A stretch of DNA of 37,461 nt from an uncultured Bacteroidales bacterium (GTDB lineage: Bacteria; Bacteroidota; Bacteroidia; Bacteroidales; Paludibacteraceae): contig CAKVBV010000016.1 of assembly GCA_934725535.1 (NCBI GenBank), forward strand, positions 1 through 37,461, given 5' to 3'. Position 1 is the first letter of the stretch. Each line of letters begins with the position of its first letter. This document shows positions 8,577 to 18,576 of the stretch, one piece after another. The notes beneath the pieces are model-generated. The model ran no database searches. It was not told the origin of the DNA and saw only the letters and a program-made list of their open reading frames with translations. The position numbers and the translations under genes were made by a program.

Positions 8577-9275
8577 TTACCCGTTATAAGAATGGGCGCA
8601 GTCGTTGAGTTGCCGGCGCCGTGTACGCCAATCGGGCAGGAACTGCTCCACACGGGCATGAAAGAGAGGGCTGTGGTTCGGCACGCGCAAGTGCGACAAT
8701 TCATGCACAATGATATAGTCAATACAAGGTTGGGGCATACGCGCCAACTCAAGATTGAACAGCAGTTTGCGCTTGCGGGGCGTACAAGAGCCCCATTCGG
8801 AGCGCATCTTGCGTATAGACCAAGCGACATCGGGTTCGCGCATAATATGCTGCCAATATGCCACTTTCTCCGTCAGATAGCGGTGCAGCACCTCCCGCTG
8901 ATACCCGCCAATCAAGGCAGCACGCTGCGTCTCACTCGTATCAGGGCGAATTGTCAGGCGCAAAACATCCTCCTCGATGGCGACTGACGGCTTGAAGTCA
9001 GGCATCTCCACCACTTCCAAACGCAACTTCCGACCAAACAAGTAGTAACTTTCTCCCGACACATAATGGTGCACTACAGGTTGCGGGCGTGAGCGGATAT
9101 TCTCTCTCTGCCGCTCTATCCACTGCCATTTGCGCGCCACAAACGCATCTATATCACGCTGCGGCATAAACAGCGGTGCAGAGAGGCGTACCCTGCCGTC
9201 CGGCGGATAGACCGTCAGATAGATATGCCGTATCGCCTTCCGCTCTACATCTATATGGACTCCCGCAATATCCAT
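8577..9275 (-). CDS. YgjP-like (DUF45, M48-type) zinc metallopeptidase
   Basis: 232 residues. The zinc site HELSH (191-195), in IIVHELSHLRVPNHSPLFH, with H201 as likely further ligand, matches the YgjP/DUF45 family. The preceding RKMRSEWGSCTPRKRKLLFNLELARMP is the other hallmark block. The N-terminus (IRHIYLTVYPPDGRVRLSAP) is typical too. There is no signal peptide, so it is probably cytoplasmic. It lies 127 bases beyond sdhB on the same strand and may be read from it; the link to respiration is not obvious. Confidence 0.9.
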   Translation of the reverse strand: MDIAGVHIDVERKAIRHIYLTVYPPDGRVRLSAPLFMPQRDIDAFVARKWQWIERQRENIRSRPQPVVHHYVSGESYYLFGRKLRLEVVEMPDFKPSVAIEEDVLRLTIRPDTSETQRAALIGGYQREVLHRYLTEKVAYWQHIMREPDVAWSIRKMRSEWGSCTPRKRKLLFNLELARMPQPCIDYIIVHELSHLRVPNHSPLFHARVEQFLPDWRTRRRQLNDCAHSYNG

Positions 9276-9402
9276 CTATAATCCATTCCTTGCTTGCTTG
9301 TTTGCTCTCCCGTGTTCCGATTGGGAGGATATGCCTCACACAAAAACCAACGCAGACACCCCTTGGCAACGGAGCATCTGCGATGGTGCTTGTGAGTGCG
9401 GT

Positions 9403-10158
9403 TTAGTCAGAGAACTTTGCGCAGATGAACTCGCGGTTGAGGCGGGCGATGTTTGCCAGCGAAACCGATTTCGGGCATTCGGCAGCGCAGGCACCCGTGT
9501 TGGTGCAGTTGCCGAAACCGAGTTCGTCCATCTTGGCAAGCATGTTCTTTGCGCGCTGTTTCGCCTCTACCTTGCCTTGCGGCAGGAGTGCCAACTGGCT
9601 TACCTTGGCTGCCACGAAGAGCATAGCCGAACCGTTCTTGCAGGCAGCGGCGCATGCACCGCAACCGATACACGAAGCAGCGTCCATAGCCTCGTCAGCC
9701 ACTGCCTTGGGGATAGCGATAGCGTTGGCATCGGGCACACCGCCCGTGTTTACGCTTACGAAACCGCCTGCTTGCATAATCTTGTCATACGCCTGACGAT
9801 CCACCATCAAGTCCTTGATAACAGGGAAAGCGCGGCTGCGCCACGGCTCCACGGTGATGGTCTCGCCGTCGTGGAACTTGCGCATGTGCAACTGGCAGGT
9901 GGTGATGGCGGAGTCGGGTCCGTGCGGGTGTCCGTTCACATACATAGAGCACATACCGCAGATACCCTCGCGGCAGTCGTGATCGAAGGCGATGGGGTCT
10001 TTGTGCTCGCTGATGAGTTGCTCGTTCAAAATATCAATCATCTCCAAGAACGAAGCACCTTGGAAGACGTTTTTAAGTTCGTAGGTCTCGAAGTACCCTT
10101 TTGCTTTCGGTCCTGCCTGTCTCCAAACTCTGACCTTGATATTTATATAACTATCCAT
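9403..10158 (-). CDS. sdhB: Succinate dehydrogenase/fumarate reductase iron-sulfur subunit
   Basis: 251 residues. The N-terminal ferredoxin domain carries the 2Fe-2S ligands C62, C67, C70 and C88 (CREGICGMC...TTC). The C-terminal domain carries CIGCGACAAAC (C163, C166, C169, C173) and C218, C224 and C228 in CTNTGACAAECPK, for the 4Fe-4S and 3Fe-4S centres. It passes electrons between SdhA and the membrane cytochrome b. Only 6 bases separate it from sdhA. Direction of the reaction cannot be told from sequence; in anaerobic Bacteroidales the related enzyme works mainly as a fumarate reductase. Confidence 0.96.
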   Translation of the reverse strand: MDSYINIKVRVWRQAGPKAKGYFETYELKNVFQGASFLEMIDILNEQLISEHKDPIAFDHDCREGICGMCSMYVNGHPHGPDSAITTCQLHMRKFHDGETITVEPWRSRAFPVIKDLMVDRQAYDKIMQAGGFVSVNTGGVPDANAIAIPKAVADEAMDAASCIGCGACAAACKNGSAMLFVAAKVSQLALLPQGKVEAKQRAKNMLAKMDELGFGNCTNTGACAAECPKSVSLANIARLNREFICAKFSD

Positions 10159-10164
10159 TGTTGC

Positions 10165-12150
<1,986 letters not shown>

Positions 12151-12172
12151 ATATTTGTTTGATTATTTACAA

Positions 12173-12664
12173 TTATAAATAGAAAATAACATGATGTATA
12201 GCCAAGAGGGATACTGATATTGTCAGGTAACTGCTGAATGCCATTCCGCCAGTTTCTTCTGCAGGAAGGTCACATCTCCATTTTCCTTTTTTATTTAAGG
12301 TTGGATATACACCCAATAATGCAATTCCAATGATTATCATAGCACCTGCCCAAATAAGCACAATCCAACTCAAACTTATAGGTAATGGCTTTACGAATGG
12401 TCTTACTGCCATTAGCCCACCTTCCATAAGCAAAGTAATGATAAATATCACTTTGTCCCATAGGAATAATTTGTTCTCTCGAATGATTGCTTTGGCGGCT
12501 GTAAGCAACATACTCCCGAACGCAAAACACCATATCATCACGCAGGCAATGTCTATCGAAGTTGCCCGAACCTCACGCAATGGCCATATTACGTAGAACA
12601 CGGTCATTAAGAGTACTGTTTCTCTGAAGTTCTCCCCGTACGAAAGTTTGACTTTACTGCTCAT
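12173..12664 (-). CDS. Unrecognised five-helix membrane protein inserted in the sdh operon
   Basis: I do not recognise this protein. From the ATG at 12664 it has 163 residues and about five hydrophobic segments: VLLMTVFYVIWPL; IDIACVMIWCFAFGSMLLTAA; VIFIITLLMEGGLMAVRPF; SLSWIVLIWAGAMIIIGIALLG; YLTISVSLLAIHHVIFYL. A GTG start at 12688, with GAGG six to nine bases upstream, would add eight residues and is possible. It lies on the same strand between sdhC and sdhA, where I would expect no gene. Its sequence reads visibly more AT-rich than the flanking sdh genes, suggesting separate origin. No heme-ligand pattern or cofactor motif is evident. Possibilities include an accessory membrane subunit, an assembly factor or a passenger gene. 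Confidence 0.75.
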   Translation of the reverse strand: MSSKVKLSYGENFRETVLLMTVFYVIWPLREVRATSIDIACVMIWCFAFGSMLLTAAKAIIRENKLFLWDKVIFIITLLMEGGLMAVRPFVKPLPISLSWIVLIWAGAMIIIGIALLGVYPTLNKKGKWRCDLPAEETGGMAFSSYLTISVSLLAIHHVIFYL

Positions 12665-12715
12665 ACTTGCTATGCTATGTTGTTTCACAATATCCTCAAG
12701 GTCAATACTTTGTCT

Positions 12716-13411
12716 TTATGCACAGAGCATGCCGATGCCGACGCCAAGGTAGTAGAAGACTACTACTGCGAAAGGCAGGATAACGAGTGTTGCCACTACG
12801 GTACCGATGACGCGGATACGCTTCATCCATGTGAGGTTATTCCAACCTAAGGTGTGCAGAGCCGACCAGACACCGTGGTTCAAGTGGAGCCACAGAGCCG
12901 CAAACCAAATGAGGTACAATGCGCAGTAAACCTGTCCCCAGACGGGCGTGGTGAAGAGTGCCTTGACATAAGCGGCACCGTTCTGCGGGTCGAAAGCCCC
13001 CGTCGCAATGCCTGTCAGTTCGGCAAACTGCATCTTGAACCAGAAGTTGTAGAGGTGCAACACAAGGAAGCCCAGCACGCAGATACCGAGAACGAGCATG
13101 TTCTCCGACTCCCAGTCCACGCCTTCTTTCTTTGCCGTAACGGCATAGCGGTCGTTGCCGCGTGCGTGACGGTTCTGGATGGTGAGGTAAAGGGCATAGC
13201 AGAAGTGGATAAGGATGAGCAAAGCCAGCCCGAGTGTACCCACAATCGCATACCAATTGGCTCCGAGTACGGAGCAGATCCAGTTGTACGCTTCCTCCGA
13301 GAAGACCAGCGCCACATTCATGCAGCCGTGGAAGAGGAGAAAGAAAACCAGAGCAAGGCCGGTGATGCTCATAACGAACTTACGGCCAATAGATGAATCT
13401 TTTAACCACAT
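12716..13411 (-). CDS. sdhC: Succinate dehydrogenase/fumarate reductase cytochrome b subunit (b558 type)
   Basis: 231-residue membrane subunit with about five helices, matching the single-polypeptide cytochrome b558 type of Bacteroidota rather than paired SdhC/SdhD. Histidines in membrane segments that could ligate heme include those in FFLLFHGCMN, LILIHFCYALY, FLVLHLYNFW and LWLHLNHGVW. It anchors SdhAB and exchanges electrons with quinone. It is first in the operon, about 125 bases downstream of a consensus promoter. Confidence 0.94.
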   Translation of the reverse strand: MWLKDSSIGRKFVMSITGLALVFFLLFHGCMNVALVFSEEAYNWICSVLGANWYAIVGTLGLALLILIHFCYALYLTIQNRHARGNDRYAVTAKKEGVDWESENMLVLGICVLGFLVLHLYNFWFKMQFAELTGIATGAFDPQNGAAYVKALFTTPVWGQVYCALYLIWFAALWLHLNHGVWSALHTLGWNNLTWMKRIRVIGTVVATLVILPFAVVVFYYLGVGIGMLCA

Positions 13412-13542
13412 AGATTTTTAGTTGATTTATTTGTATTAGTTTATTTGTTAGTTCTCAACGCCCGATGGGTTCGGCTTCTTCTTTCGCGAATATGCCACAC
13501 CCCACATAGTGCCATGGTTGCCCACCGCACACAATCACCGCG

Positions 13543-13574
13543 CAAAGGTACAAAAAATATATGAGTATGGCAAA
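13543..13574 (-). promoter_or_regulatory. Promoter of the sdh operon
   Basis: Minus strand TTTG (13571-13574), 20 bases, TACCTTTG (13543-13550): a perfect match to the Bacteroidota consensus. Transcription should start near 13536, leaving an unusually long GC-rich leader of about 125 bases before sdhC. A C/G-rich hairpin lies 13 bases upstream of the -33 box. Confidence 0.85.
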
Positions 13575-13586
13575 TTTCCATGAAAA

Positions 13587-13608
13587 TCCTCCCCAAAAGT
13601 GGGGAGGA
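13587..13608. repeat. C/G-rich hairpin upstream of the sdh promoter
   Basis: TCCTCCCC and GGGGAGGA with loop AAAAGT give 8 perfect pairs. It resembles the hairpins at 7479-7496 and inside rlmN. Confidence 0.6.
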
Positions 13609-13918
13609 GCGATTCGGAATTAAGAATTAAAAATTAAGAATTAAGAATTGCAACTATCGTCTGTCTGACATCCGACATTTGCTTGCATTATTACGCCGCG
13701 AGTTAGAGGGAAATTTGGTCGGTCAACAACTAACATACAACTAACCAACAACTATATATACATAACAGATAACAACATAGTAACCGCAACAGATAATAAA
13801 CACGAATTAGCATTACCGAAGTTCTATTGAACGGACGGCTACATCGTATTATCATTCATTATCCATAAAATACAACAAAGGACATTGTACCATATCGTCA
13901 TTGCATCCTTACGAAAAT

Positions 13919-13995
13919 GTCGGCTTAATCACATACTAATCTCATACTAATCACATACTAATCTCATACTAATCTCATACTAATCTCATACACTT
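13919..13995. repeat. 11-bp tandem array CWCATACTAAT, locus 1
   Basis: GTCGGCTTAAT is followed by five units of CACATACTAAT or CTCATACTAAT (13930-13984) and a variant end unit CTCATACACTT, then AACACGA. The same header, units and end occur at 31786-31851 with four units. Confidence 0.9.
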
Positions 13996-14018
13996 AACAC
14001 GACGAAGACACGAGGGGA

Positions 14019-14060
14019 AATGCGCAATGCACAATTCGTAATGCACAATGGACGATGGGC
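14019..14060. repeat. 7-bp tandem array AATGCAC
   Basis: Six consecutive 7-base units: AATGCGC, AATGCAC, AATTCGT, AATGCAC, AATGGAC, GATGGGC. The phase is exact although several units are degenerate. Confidence 0.65.
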
Positions 14061-14074
14061 TGTATCTGCTATGT

Positions 14075-14095
14075 GACGACGCAAGACGCATCGTC
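14075..14095. repeat. Hairpin family A, copy 3
   Basis: Arms GACGACGCA and CGCATCGTC around loop AGA: seven pairs and two mismatches, with the same 9-3-9 layout as the copies at 6501 and 7533. Confidence 0.65.
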
Positions 14096-14175
14096 AAACA
14101 CACTACTCTATAAAAAAGAGGGGGTCTAATAAGTCTAAAAACATCGAAAAAAACAAACAAGTCTAACGACTTGAC

Positions 14176-14194
14176 CGCGGACGAGGCGTCCGCG
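14176..14194. repeat. Hairpin family B, copy 1
   Basis: Arms CGCGGACG and CGTCCGCG with loop AGG, followed by TCCCC. The copy at 31732-31750 differs by a paired A-T to G-C change, so the stem is kept. Confidence 0.8.
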
Positions 14195-14236
14195 TCCCCT
14201 GCGATACGGTATAATTTTACGTAAAACGACATCGGA

Positions 14237-14271
14237 AAAGAGACTATCTACACTTGTTAGACAGTCTCTTT
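14237..14271 (-). terminator. leuS terminator, member of a repeated hairpin
   Basis: Reading the minus strand just after the leuS stop, AAAGAGACTGTCT and AGATAGTCTCTTT pair over 13 positions with one mismatch around a 9-base loop, and a T run follows. A related hairpin with the same GCTGTCTAACAAGT-type core lies at 37386-37426 in the opposite orientation. Confidence 0.75.
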
Positions 14272-14286
14272 CCCTATATAATCTGT

Positions 14287-17040
14287 TTACATCACAATAT
14301 TGACAATCCTGCCGGGCACGACGATGACCTTTTTCGGGGTGGTGCCGGCGAGTTGCTTGGCGGTTTGCGGGTCGGCGAGGACGATACGCTCCACCTCCTC
14401 GCGCGGGGTGTCTTTGGCAACCTCTATCGTGAAACGCACTTTGCCGTTGAACTGCACGGGGTACTTCTGCGTGTTCTCCACCAAGTACGCTTCGTTGCAT
14501 ACGGGCCACTCGGCATCGCAGACGGTGGTCTCGTGTCCGCAGCGGTGCCAAGCCTCCTCGGCGATATGCGGTGCATACGGTGCCAGCAGTACGGCAAAAA
14601 CCTCCAGCACAGCACGTTTGTTGCATTTGAGTGCCTGCAATTCGTTCTGTGCAATCATAAAGGCGGGGATAGACGTGTTGAACGAGAAGTTCTCTATATC
14701 CCATGTGATCTTCTTTATCAGTTTGTGCAGGCTGCGCAGTTCGTCTGCTGTGGGTGCGTCGTCAGAGAGCGTCTCGTACATGTTCCACAGGCGTTTCAGG
14801 AAGCGGTGTACGCCGTCGATACCGTTGGTATCCCACGGCTTGGACATCTCTAATGGACCGAGGAACATCTCATACAGACGGAGCGTGTCGGCTCCGAACT
14901 TCGCCACTACATCGTCGGGATTCACCACATTGAACATCGACTTCGACATCTTCTCTATCGCCCAGCCGCAGCGGTATTGTCCGTTCTCGAGGATAAACTC
15001 GGCGTCTTTGTACTCGGGCATCCATGTGCGGAAAGCGTCAATATCCAGTATGTCGTTGCTGACGATGTTCACATTCACGTGTATCGGTTGCACCTTGCCA
15101 CGGTATTCGTCGGTGTCAATCAAACCGTAGGACACATACGTGTTCTGACTGCCGATTAGACGGTAAACGAAGTTCGACCGCCCCTGAATCATACCCTGGT
15201 TGATAAGTTTCTTGAACGGCTCGTCCTCGCAGATATACCCGAGGTCGAAGAGGAACTTGTTCCAGAAACGGCTGTATATAAGGTGTCCCGTAGCGTGTTC
15301 GCTGCCGCCGAGATACAGATCCACCTGCCGCCAGTAGTCGTTGGCTTCGTGTCCGACAAGGGCTTGGTCGTTGTGGTTGTCCATATAGCGGAGGTAGTAT
15401 GCCGATGAGCCCGCAAACCCCGGCATCGTGCATAGTTCGAGAGGGAAGACGGTCTTGTCGTCAATGAGCGATTTGTCCACCACCTTGCGGTTCGCCTCGT
15501 CCCATGCCCAGCATTGTGCATTGCCCAATGGCGGTTCGCCCGTGCCGGTCGGCTTGAAGTCGCTGACCTCCGGCAGGCACAGGGGCAGGGCATCCTCGGG
15601 GAGCGTGTAGGGCATACCGTGCTTGTAGTAGATTGGGAACGGCTCGCCCCAGTAACGCTGGCGGCTGAAGACTGCATCGCGCAGGCGGTAGTTCACTTTC
15701 ACGCGCCCGATGCCCGTGTTGGTGATGTACTCTTTCATCTTCCTGATCGCCTCTTTCACCTGCAAACCGTTCAGGAAACCCGAGTTGATCATCACGCCCT
15801 CTTTGGCGTCGAAACTCTGTTCGCTCACGTCTGCACCCTCAATCAGAGGCACGATGGGCAGGTTGAAATGCTTGGCAAAAGCGTAGTCGCGGCTGTCGTG
15901 TGCGGGTACCGCCATAATGGCTCCCGTGCCGTAACCGGCAAGTACATAGTCGCTTATATAGATAGGTATCTCCGCATTGGTGAGCGGATTGATGGCGTAA
16001 CTGCCCGTGAACACGCCTGTTACGCGGCGGTCGGCGATACGCTCGCGCTCCGTGCGGTGTTTCACCATATCGAGGTAGGCGTCCACTTCGGCTTGCTGCT
16101 CGGGCGTAACCACACGGCTGACGTACTCGCTTTCGGGTGCCAGCACCATAAACGTAACGCCGAAGACGGTGTCGGCGCGGGTGGTGAAGATAGTAAACGG
16201 TTCGTCCTGTCCTTTGATGGCGAACTGCATCTCAGCCCCCTCGCTGCGTCCTATCCAGTTGCGCTGCGTCTCCTTGAGGCTGTCCGTCCAGTCGATACGG
16301 TCCAGTCCCTCCAACAGGCGCGGTGCGTAGGCACTGACACGCAGGTTCCATTGGCGCATTACACGCTGCTCCACGGGGTAACCGCCGCGCACGCTCAAGC
16401 CTTCGCTGACCTCGTCATTCGCCAGCACGCACCCCAGAGCGGGGCACCAGTTCACTTTGGTATCGGCGAGGTAGGCGATACGGTATTGCATCAGCCGTTC
16501 CTGCTTCTCCTGCTCGCTGAGGCTGCTCCACGTGGGGTCTTCCGTCTCCCATTTGGCGATTAACTTGCTGATAGGCTGCGCTTTCTGCAAGGCGGTGTCG
16601 TAGTACGAGTGAAACATCTGAATGAATGCCCATTGTGTCCAGCGGTAGAACGACGGGGCGCAGGTCTTGATTTCGCGGTCCCAGTCGTAGCAGAAACCTA
16701 TCTTGCGCAACTGCTCCACGTAGTGGGCGATGTTCGCCATGGTGGTCTTCTCGGGGTGCTGTCCGGTCTGAATGGCGTACTGCTCGGCGGGCAGTCCGTA
16801 CGAGTCGAACCCCATCGGGTGCAGCACGTTGAAGCCCTGCAGACGTTTGTAGCGGCTGTAGATATCGCTGGCGATATAGCCCAGCGGGTGCCCCACATGC
16901 AGCCCCGCCCCGCTCGGGTAGGGGAACATATCCAGCACGTAGTAGTGCGGCTTGTCGCTATGGTTGCTTACTTTGTACGTGCCTTCGGCATCCCAATAGG
17001 CTTGCCACTTCTTCTCAATCTCCGTAAAATTGTATTCCAT
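14287..17040 (-). CDS. leuS: Leucyl-tRNA synthetase
   Basis: 917-residue class I aminoacyl-tRNA synthetase that charges tRNA-Leu. The HIGH-type motif is FPYPSGAGLHVGHPLGY near residue 40-55; the KMSKS motif is at 697-701. Between them lies the editing (CP1) domain, with TTRADTVFGVTFMVLAPE, for removal of mischarged amino acids. An ATG nine codons upstream (17067) is possible, but MEYNFTEIEKKWQ at 17040 is the usual family start. The promoter is at 17117-17148 and a strong terminator follows the stop. Confidence 0.97.
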   Translation of the reverse strand: MEYNFTEIEKKWQAYWDAEGTYKVSNHSDKPHYYVLDMFPYPSGAGLHVGHPLGYIASDIYSRYKRLQGFNVLHPMGFDSYGLPAEQYAIQTGQHPEKTTMANIAHYVEQLRKIGFCYDWDREIKTCAPSFYRWTQWAFIQMFHSYYDTALQKAQPISKLIAKWETEDPTWSSLSEQEKQERLMQYRIAYLADTKVNWCPALGCVLANDEVSEGLSVRGGYPVEQRVMRQWNLRVSAYAPRLLEGLDRIDWTDSLKETQRNWIGRSEGAEMQFAIKGQDEPFTIFTTRADTVFGVTFMVLAPESEYVSRVVTPEQQAEVDAYLDMVKHRTERERIADRRVTGVFTGSYAINPLTNAEIPIYISDYVLAGYGTGAIMAVPAHDSRDYAFAKHFNLPIVPLIEGADVSEQSFDAKEGVMINSGFLNGLQVKEAIRKMKEYITNTGIGRVKVNYRLRDAVFSRQRYWGEPFPIYYKHGMPYTLPEDALPLCLPEVSDFKPTGTGEPPLGNAQCWAWDEANRKVVDKSLIDDKTVFPLELCTMPGFAGSSAYYLRYMDNHNDQALVGHEANDYWRQVDLYLGGSEHATGHLIYSRFWNKFLFDLGYICEDEPFKKLINQGMIQGRSNFVYRLIGSQNTYVSYGLIDTDEYRGKVQPIHVNVNIVSNDILDIDAFRTWMPEYKDAEFILENGQYRCGWAIEKMSKSMFNVVNPDDVVAKFGADTLRLYEMFLGPLEMSKPWDTNGIDGVHRFLKRLWNMYETLSDDAPTADELRSLHKLIKKITWDIENFSFNTSIPAFMIAQNELQALKCNKRAVLEVFAVLLAPYAPHIAEEAWHRCGHETTVCDAEWPVCNEAYLVENTQKYPVQFNGKVRFTIEVAKDTPREEVERIVLADPQTAKQLAGTTPKKVIVVPGRIVNIVM

Positions 17041-17116
17041 AAAACTATTTACGATTTTGTCGTTCACTATTTGCTTGATTATTTTGCCATTTGGTTATTG
17101 GACTATATAACCTTTG

Positions 17117-17148
17117 CAAAGGTACACTAATTTTCTGATATACACAAT
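17117..17148 (-). promoter_or_regulatory. Promoter of leuS
   Basis: Minus strand ATTG (17145-17148), 20 bases, TACCTTTG (17117-17124). The leader to ATG 17040 is about 70 bases. I see no T-box-like element. The rest of the spacer up to 17362 is AT-rich and holds only a small palindrome (CCATAT/ATATGG, 17340-17354). Confidence 0.72.
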
Positions 17149-17362
17149 GGTGCTGAGCATTTTTGTTGTAGTTTGTTGAGTGTTTTTGTGATGATTCATT
17201 TTGTATTTTGGAGGTGTGATTATGGTATTCTGAAAGTTCCCTGCCATTAAGATAAAGGAAAAAATCCAATCGTTAAGATTTGTACAAGACAATAACCCGT
17301 ATAACAAAAGCAAGCGACACCTCTGCCGCCTGCTTAATACCATATACCATATGGATTATGTA

Positions 17363-18034
17363 TCAAAAATTATACGCAATACCCAAACCATTCTTGGAAG
17401 CATTGATACTCCAATAGGCTTGTGGTCGCTTATTTGCGCAATTATAATTAAAAGTATCAGCACTTTTATGCATACGAGAATATCCCACAGCCAAAGTAGG
17501 AATACATGCTATTTCACACCCTAAAGCAGGTATCCATGAATATGGCAACCACCAACTAAATCCTACATCAAGTCCAACTCCTACACCAAATAGTATCCAG
17601 CCAGCAATTGCCAAATTTTGACCATTTTTGTATTGTTCATAAGCAACTGTACAATTACTTGATAAGAAATTAGCGTAACTATCTCCACGCAAAGTTCTTC
17701 CGTCATAGTAATATGTATTACCACTACGAGATACATATTTTAGAGTATTTGGCTCCTTAGTACTCTCTATCTCTTTTGTGGATTCGTGATGATCATAAAC
17801 TGCTACACTACCATTTTCATAAATAATGGAACTGATTTCATTTGTTCCGAGAACAAATACAGGTCCATCGGGATTGTTTTTCTCTTTGTACTTAATTTCA
17901 GAGTTAGACACTTCGAGAATTTTTGCCTCAATTTTTTGAGCATTGTTTGTAACAATAACGTCTTGTGCCCAAGTGCTGGTAGCCATTAGCAAAATTGCTA
18001 CACAGGTGAAAATTTTACCTAATAATTGTTTCAT
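17363..18034 (-). CDS. Secreted/outer-membrane-type protein of unknown function
   Basis: 223 residues. A clear signal peptide (MKQLLGKIFTCVAILLMATSTWAQ) ends in a TWAQ-type cleavage site. The N-terminal third (KIEAKILEVSNSEIKYKEKNNPDGPVFVLGTNEISSIIYENG) matches a motif I know from many Bacteroidota secreted proteins of unknown function. A hydrophobic, glycine-rich segment (LAIAGWILFGVGVGLDVGF) lies near residues 142-160. The C-terminus ends in alternating residues and a final F (GLGIAYNF), typical of beta-barrel or surface proteins. The gene is much richer in A and T than its neighbours leuS and tkt, suggesting transfer. Confidence 0.75.
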   Translation of the reverse strand: MKQLLGKIFTCVAILLMATSTWAQDVIVTNNAQKIEAKILEVSNSEIKYKEKNNPDGPVFVLGTNEISSIIYENGSVAVYDHHESTKEIESTKEPNTLKYVSRSGNTYYYDGRTLRGDSYANFLSSNCTVAYEQYKNGQNLAIAGWILFGVGVGLDVGFSWWLPYSWIPALGCEIACIPTLAVGYSRMHKSADTFNYNCANKRPQAYWSINASKNGLGIAYNF

Positions 18035-18307
18035 ATTCGTTTGTTTTTTGTTTATTAATATACGAAAAGCGTGAACTTTCGCTTTTGTTATATTGTTTCT
18101 CTCGGGCTACCACACCCACTACATCCAATATAGGCAGAAAGTTCACACTTACGCGTGAACATTCGCTATATTTAGGGATGTAGTTCAATTTGTGGTAGAT
18201 TGAGAGAATCCTTAATAAAGCAAATGCTTATTTACATATGTATTTTTTGCTGTTTTATTCCATAGGCAACAAAGTTTAATTGATTAACTTTAATTATAAG
18301 TTCGGAC
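18035..18307. other. AT-rich spacer with inverted repeats
   Basis: No gene is seen. It holds a hairpin AAAAGCG/CGCTTTT (18065-18086), a long imperfect inverted repeat (18097-18208), a near-repeat of GCGTGAACTTTCGC (18069-18082) as GCGTGAACATTCGC (18153-18166), and AAAGTT/AACTTT dyad symmetry at 18271-18291. No consensus promoter for the secreted-protein gene is visible. Confidence 0.55.
18097..18208. repeat. Long imperfect inverted repeat
   Basis: The left arm (18097-18132) and right arm (18167-18208) pair in blocks: TTCTCTC with GAGAGAA, CTACCACA with TGTGGTAG, ACTACATCC with GGATGTAGT, and an A/T-rich inner block. The 34-base centre holds a second dyad, GTTCAC (18141-18146) and GTGAAC (18155-18160). 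Confidence 0.65.
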
Positions 18308-18574
18308 TTAAATCCCTTCGCATAATAGCCGACATATTCTTGTCAAGTAATCCTTGACAACTGAATTTTTGTCCAGTTCGCCCTCTTTGAAGATGTTGTT
18401 GATGTGCAAACTGACGTTCTGCTTGCTGGTGTCAAACAGAACGGTCATTTGTTGTTGCGTAAGCCATACCGTCTCATCGGCTAACTGCACATCCAACTGC
18501 AGCGTGTTGTCCGCTGTGCGATAGACAACCACGCCCTCTTCCTTCGGGTTGTATGGTACCACCTCGTTTGCCAT
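18308..18574 (-). pseudogene. Truncated RhuM-like protein (5' fragment)
   Basis: 88 codons. The stretch ETVWLTQQQMTVLFDTSKQNVSLHINNIFKEGELDKNSVVKDYLT is the characteristic start of RhuM-family proteins, which are normally several hundred residues long and often sit near mobile or restriction loci. After KDYLT the similarity ends abruptly and a stop follows about ten codons later, so the rest is missing. It begins 2 bases after the tkt stop and is probably transcribed with it. The precise fit after tkt suggests a recombination remnant. A functional short peptide cannot be excluded. Confidence 0.75.
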
Positions 18575-18576
18575 GC

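Larger units (their letters stand above)
13617..14194. repeat. Modular repeat island 1
   Basis: This intergenic stretch has no credible gene. In order it holds: a 7-bp array (GAATTAA-like, 13617-13651); a short 11-bp array (CAACAACTAAC, ATACAACTAAC, CAACAACTATA, 13724-13756); unassigned AT-rich sequence; an 11-bp array (13919-13995); a second 7-bp array (AATGCAC-like, 14019-14060); hairpin A (14075-14095); and hairpin B (14176-14194). A second island at 31624-31851 shares several modules in another order. Confidence 0.7.

Noticed and set aside
13919..13995. The 11-bp arrays as a CRISPR
   Set aside because: Units are contiguous with no spacers, far too short for CRISPR repeats, and no cas genes occur in the window.
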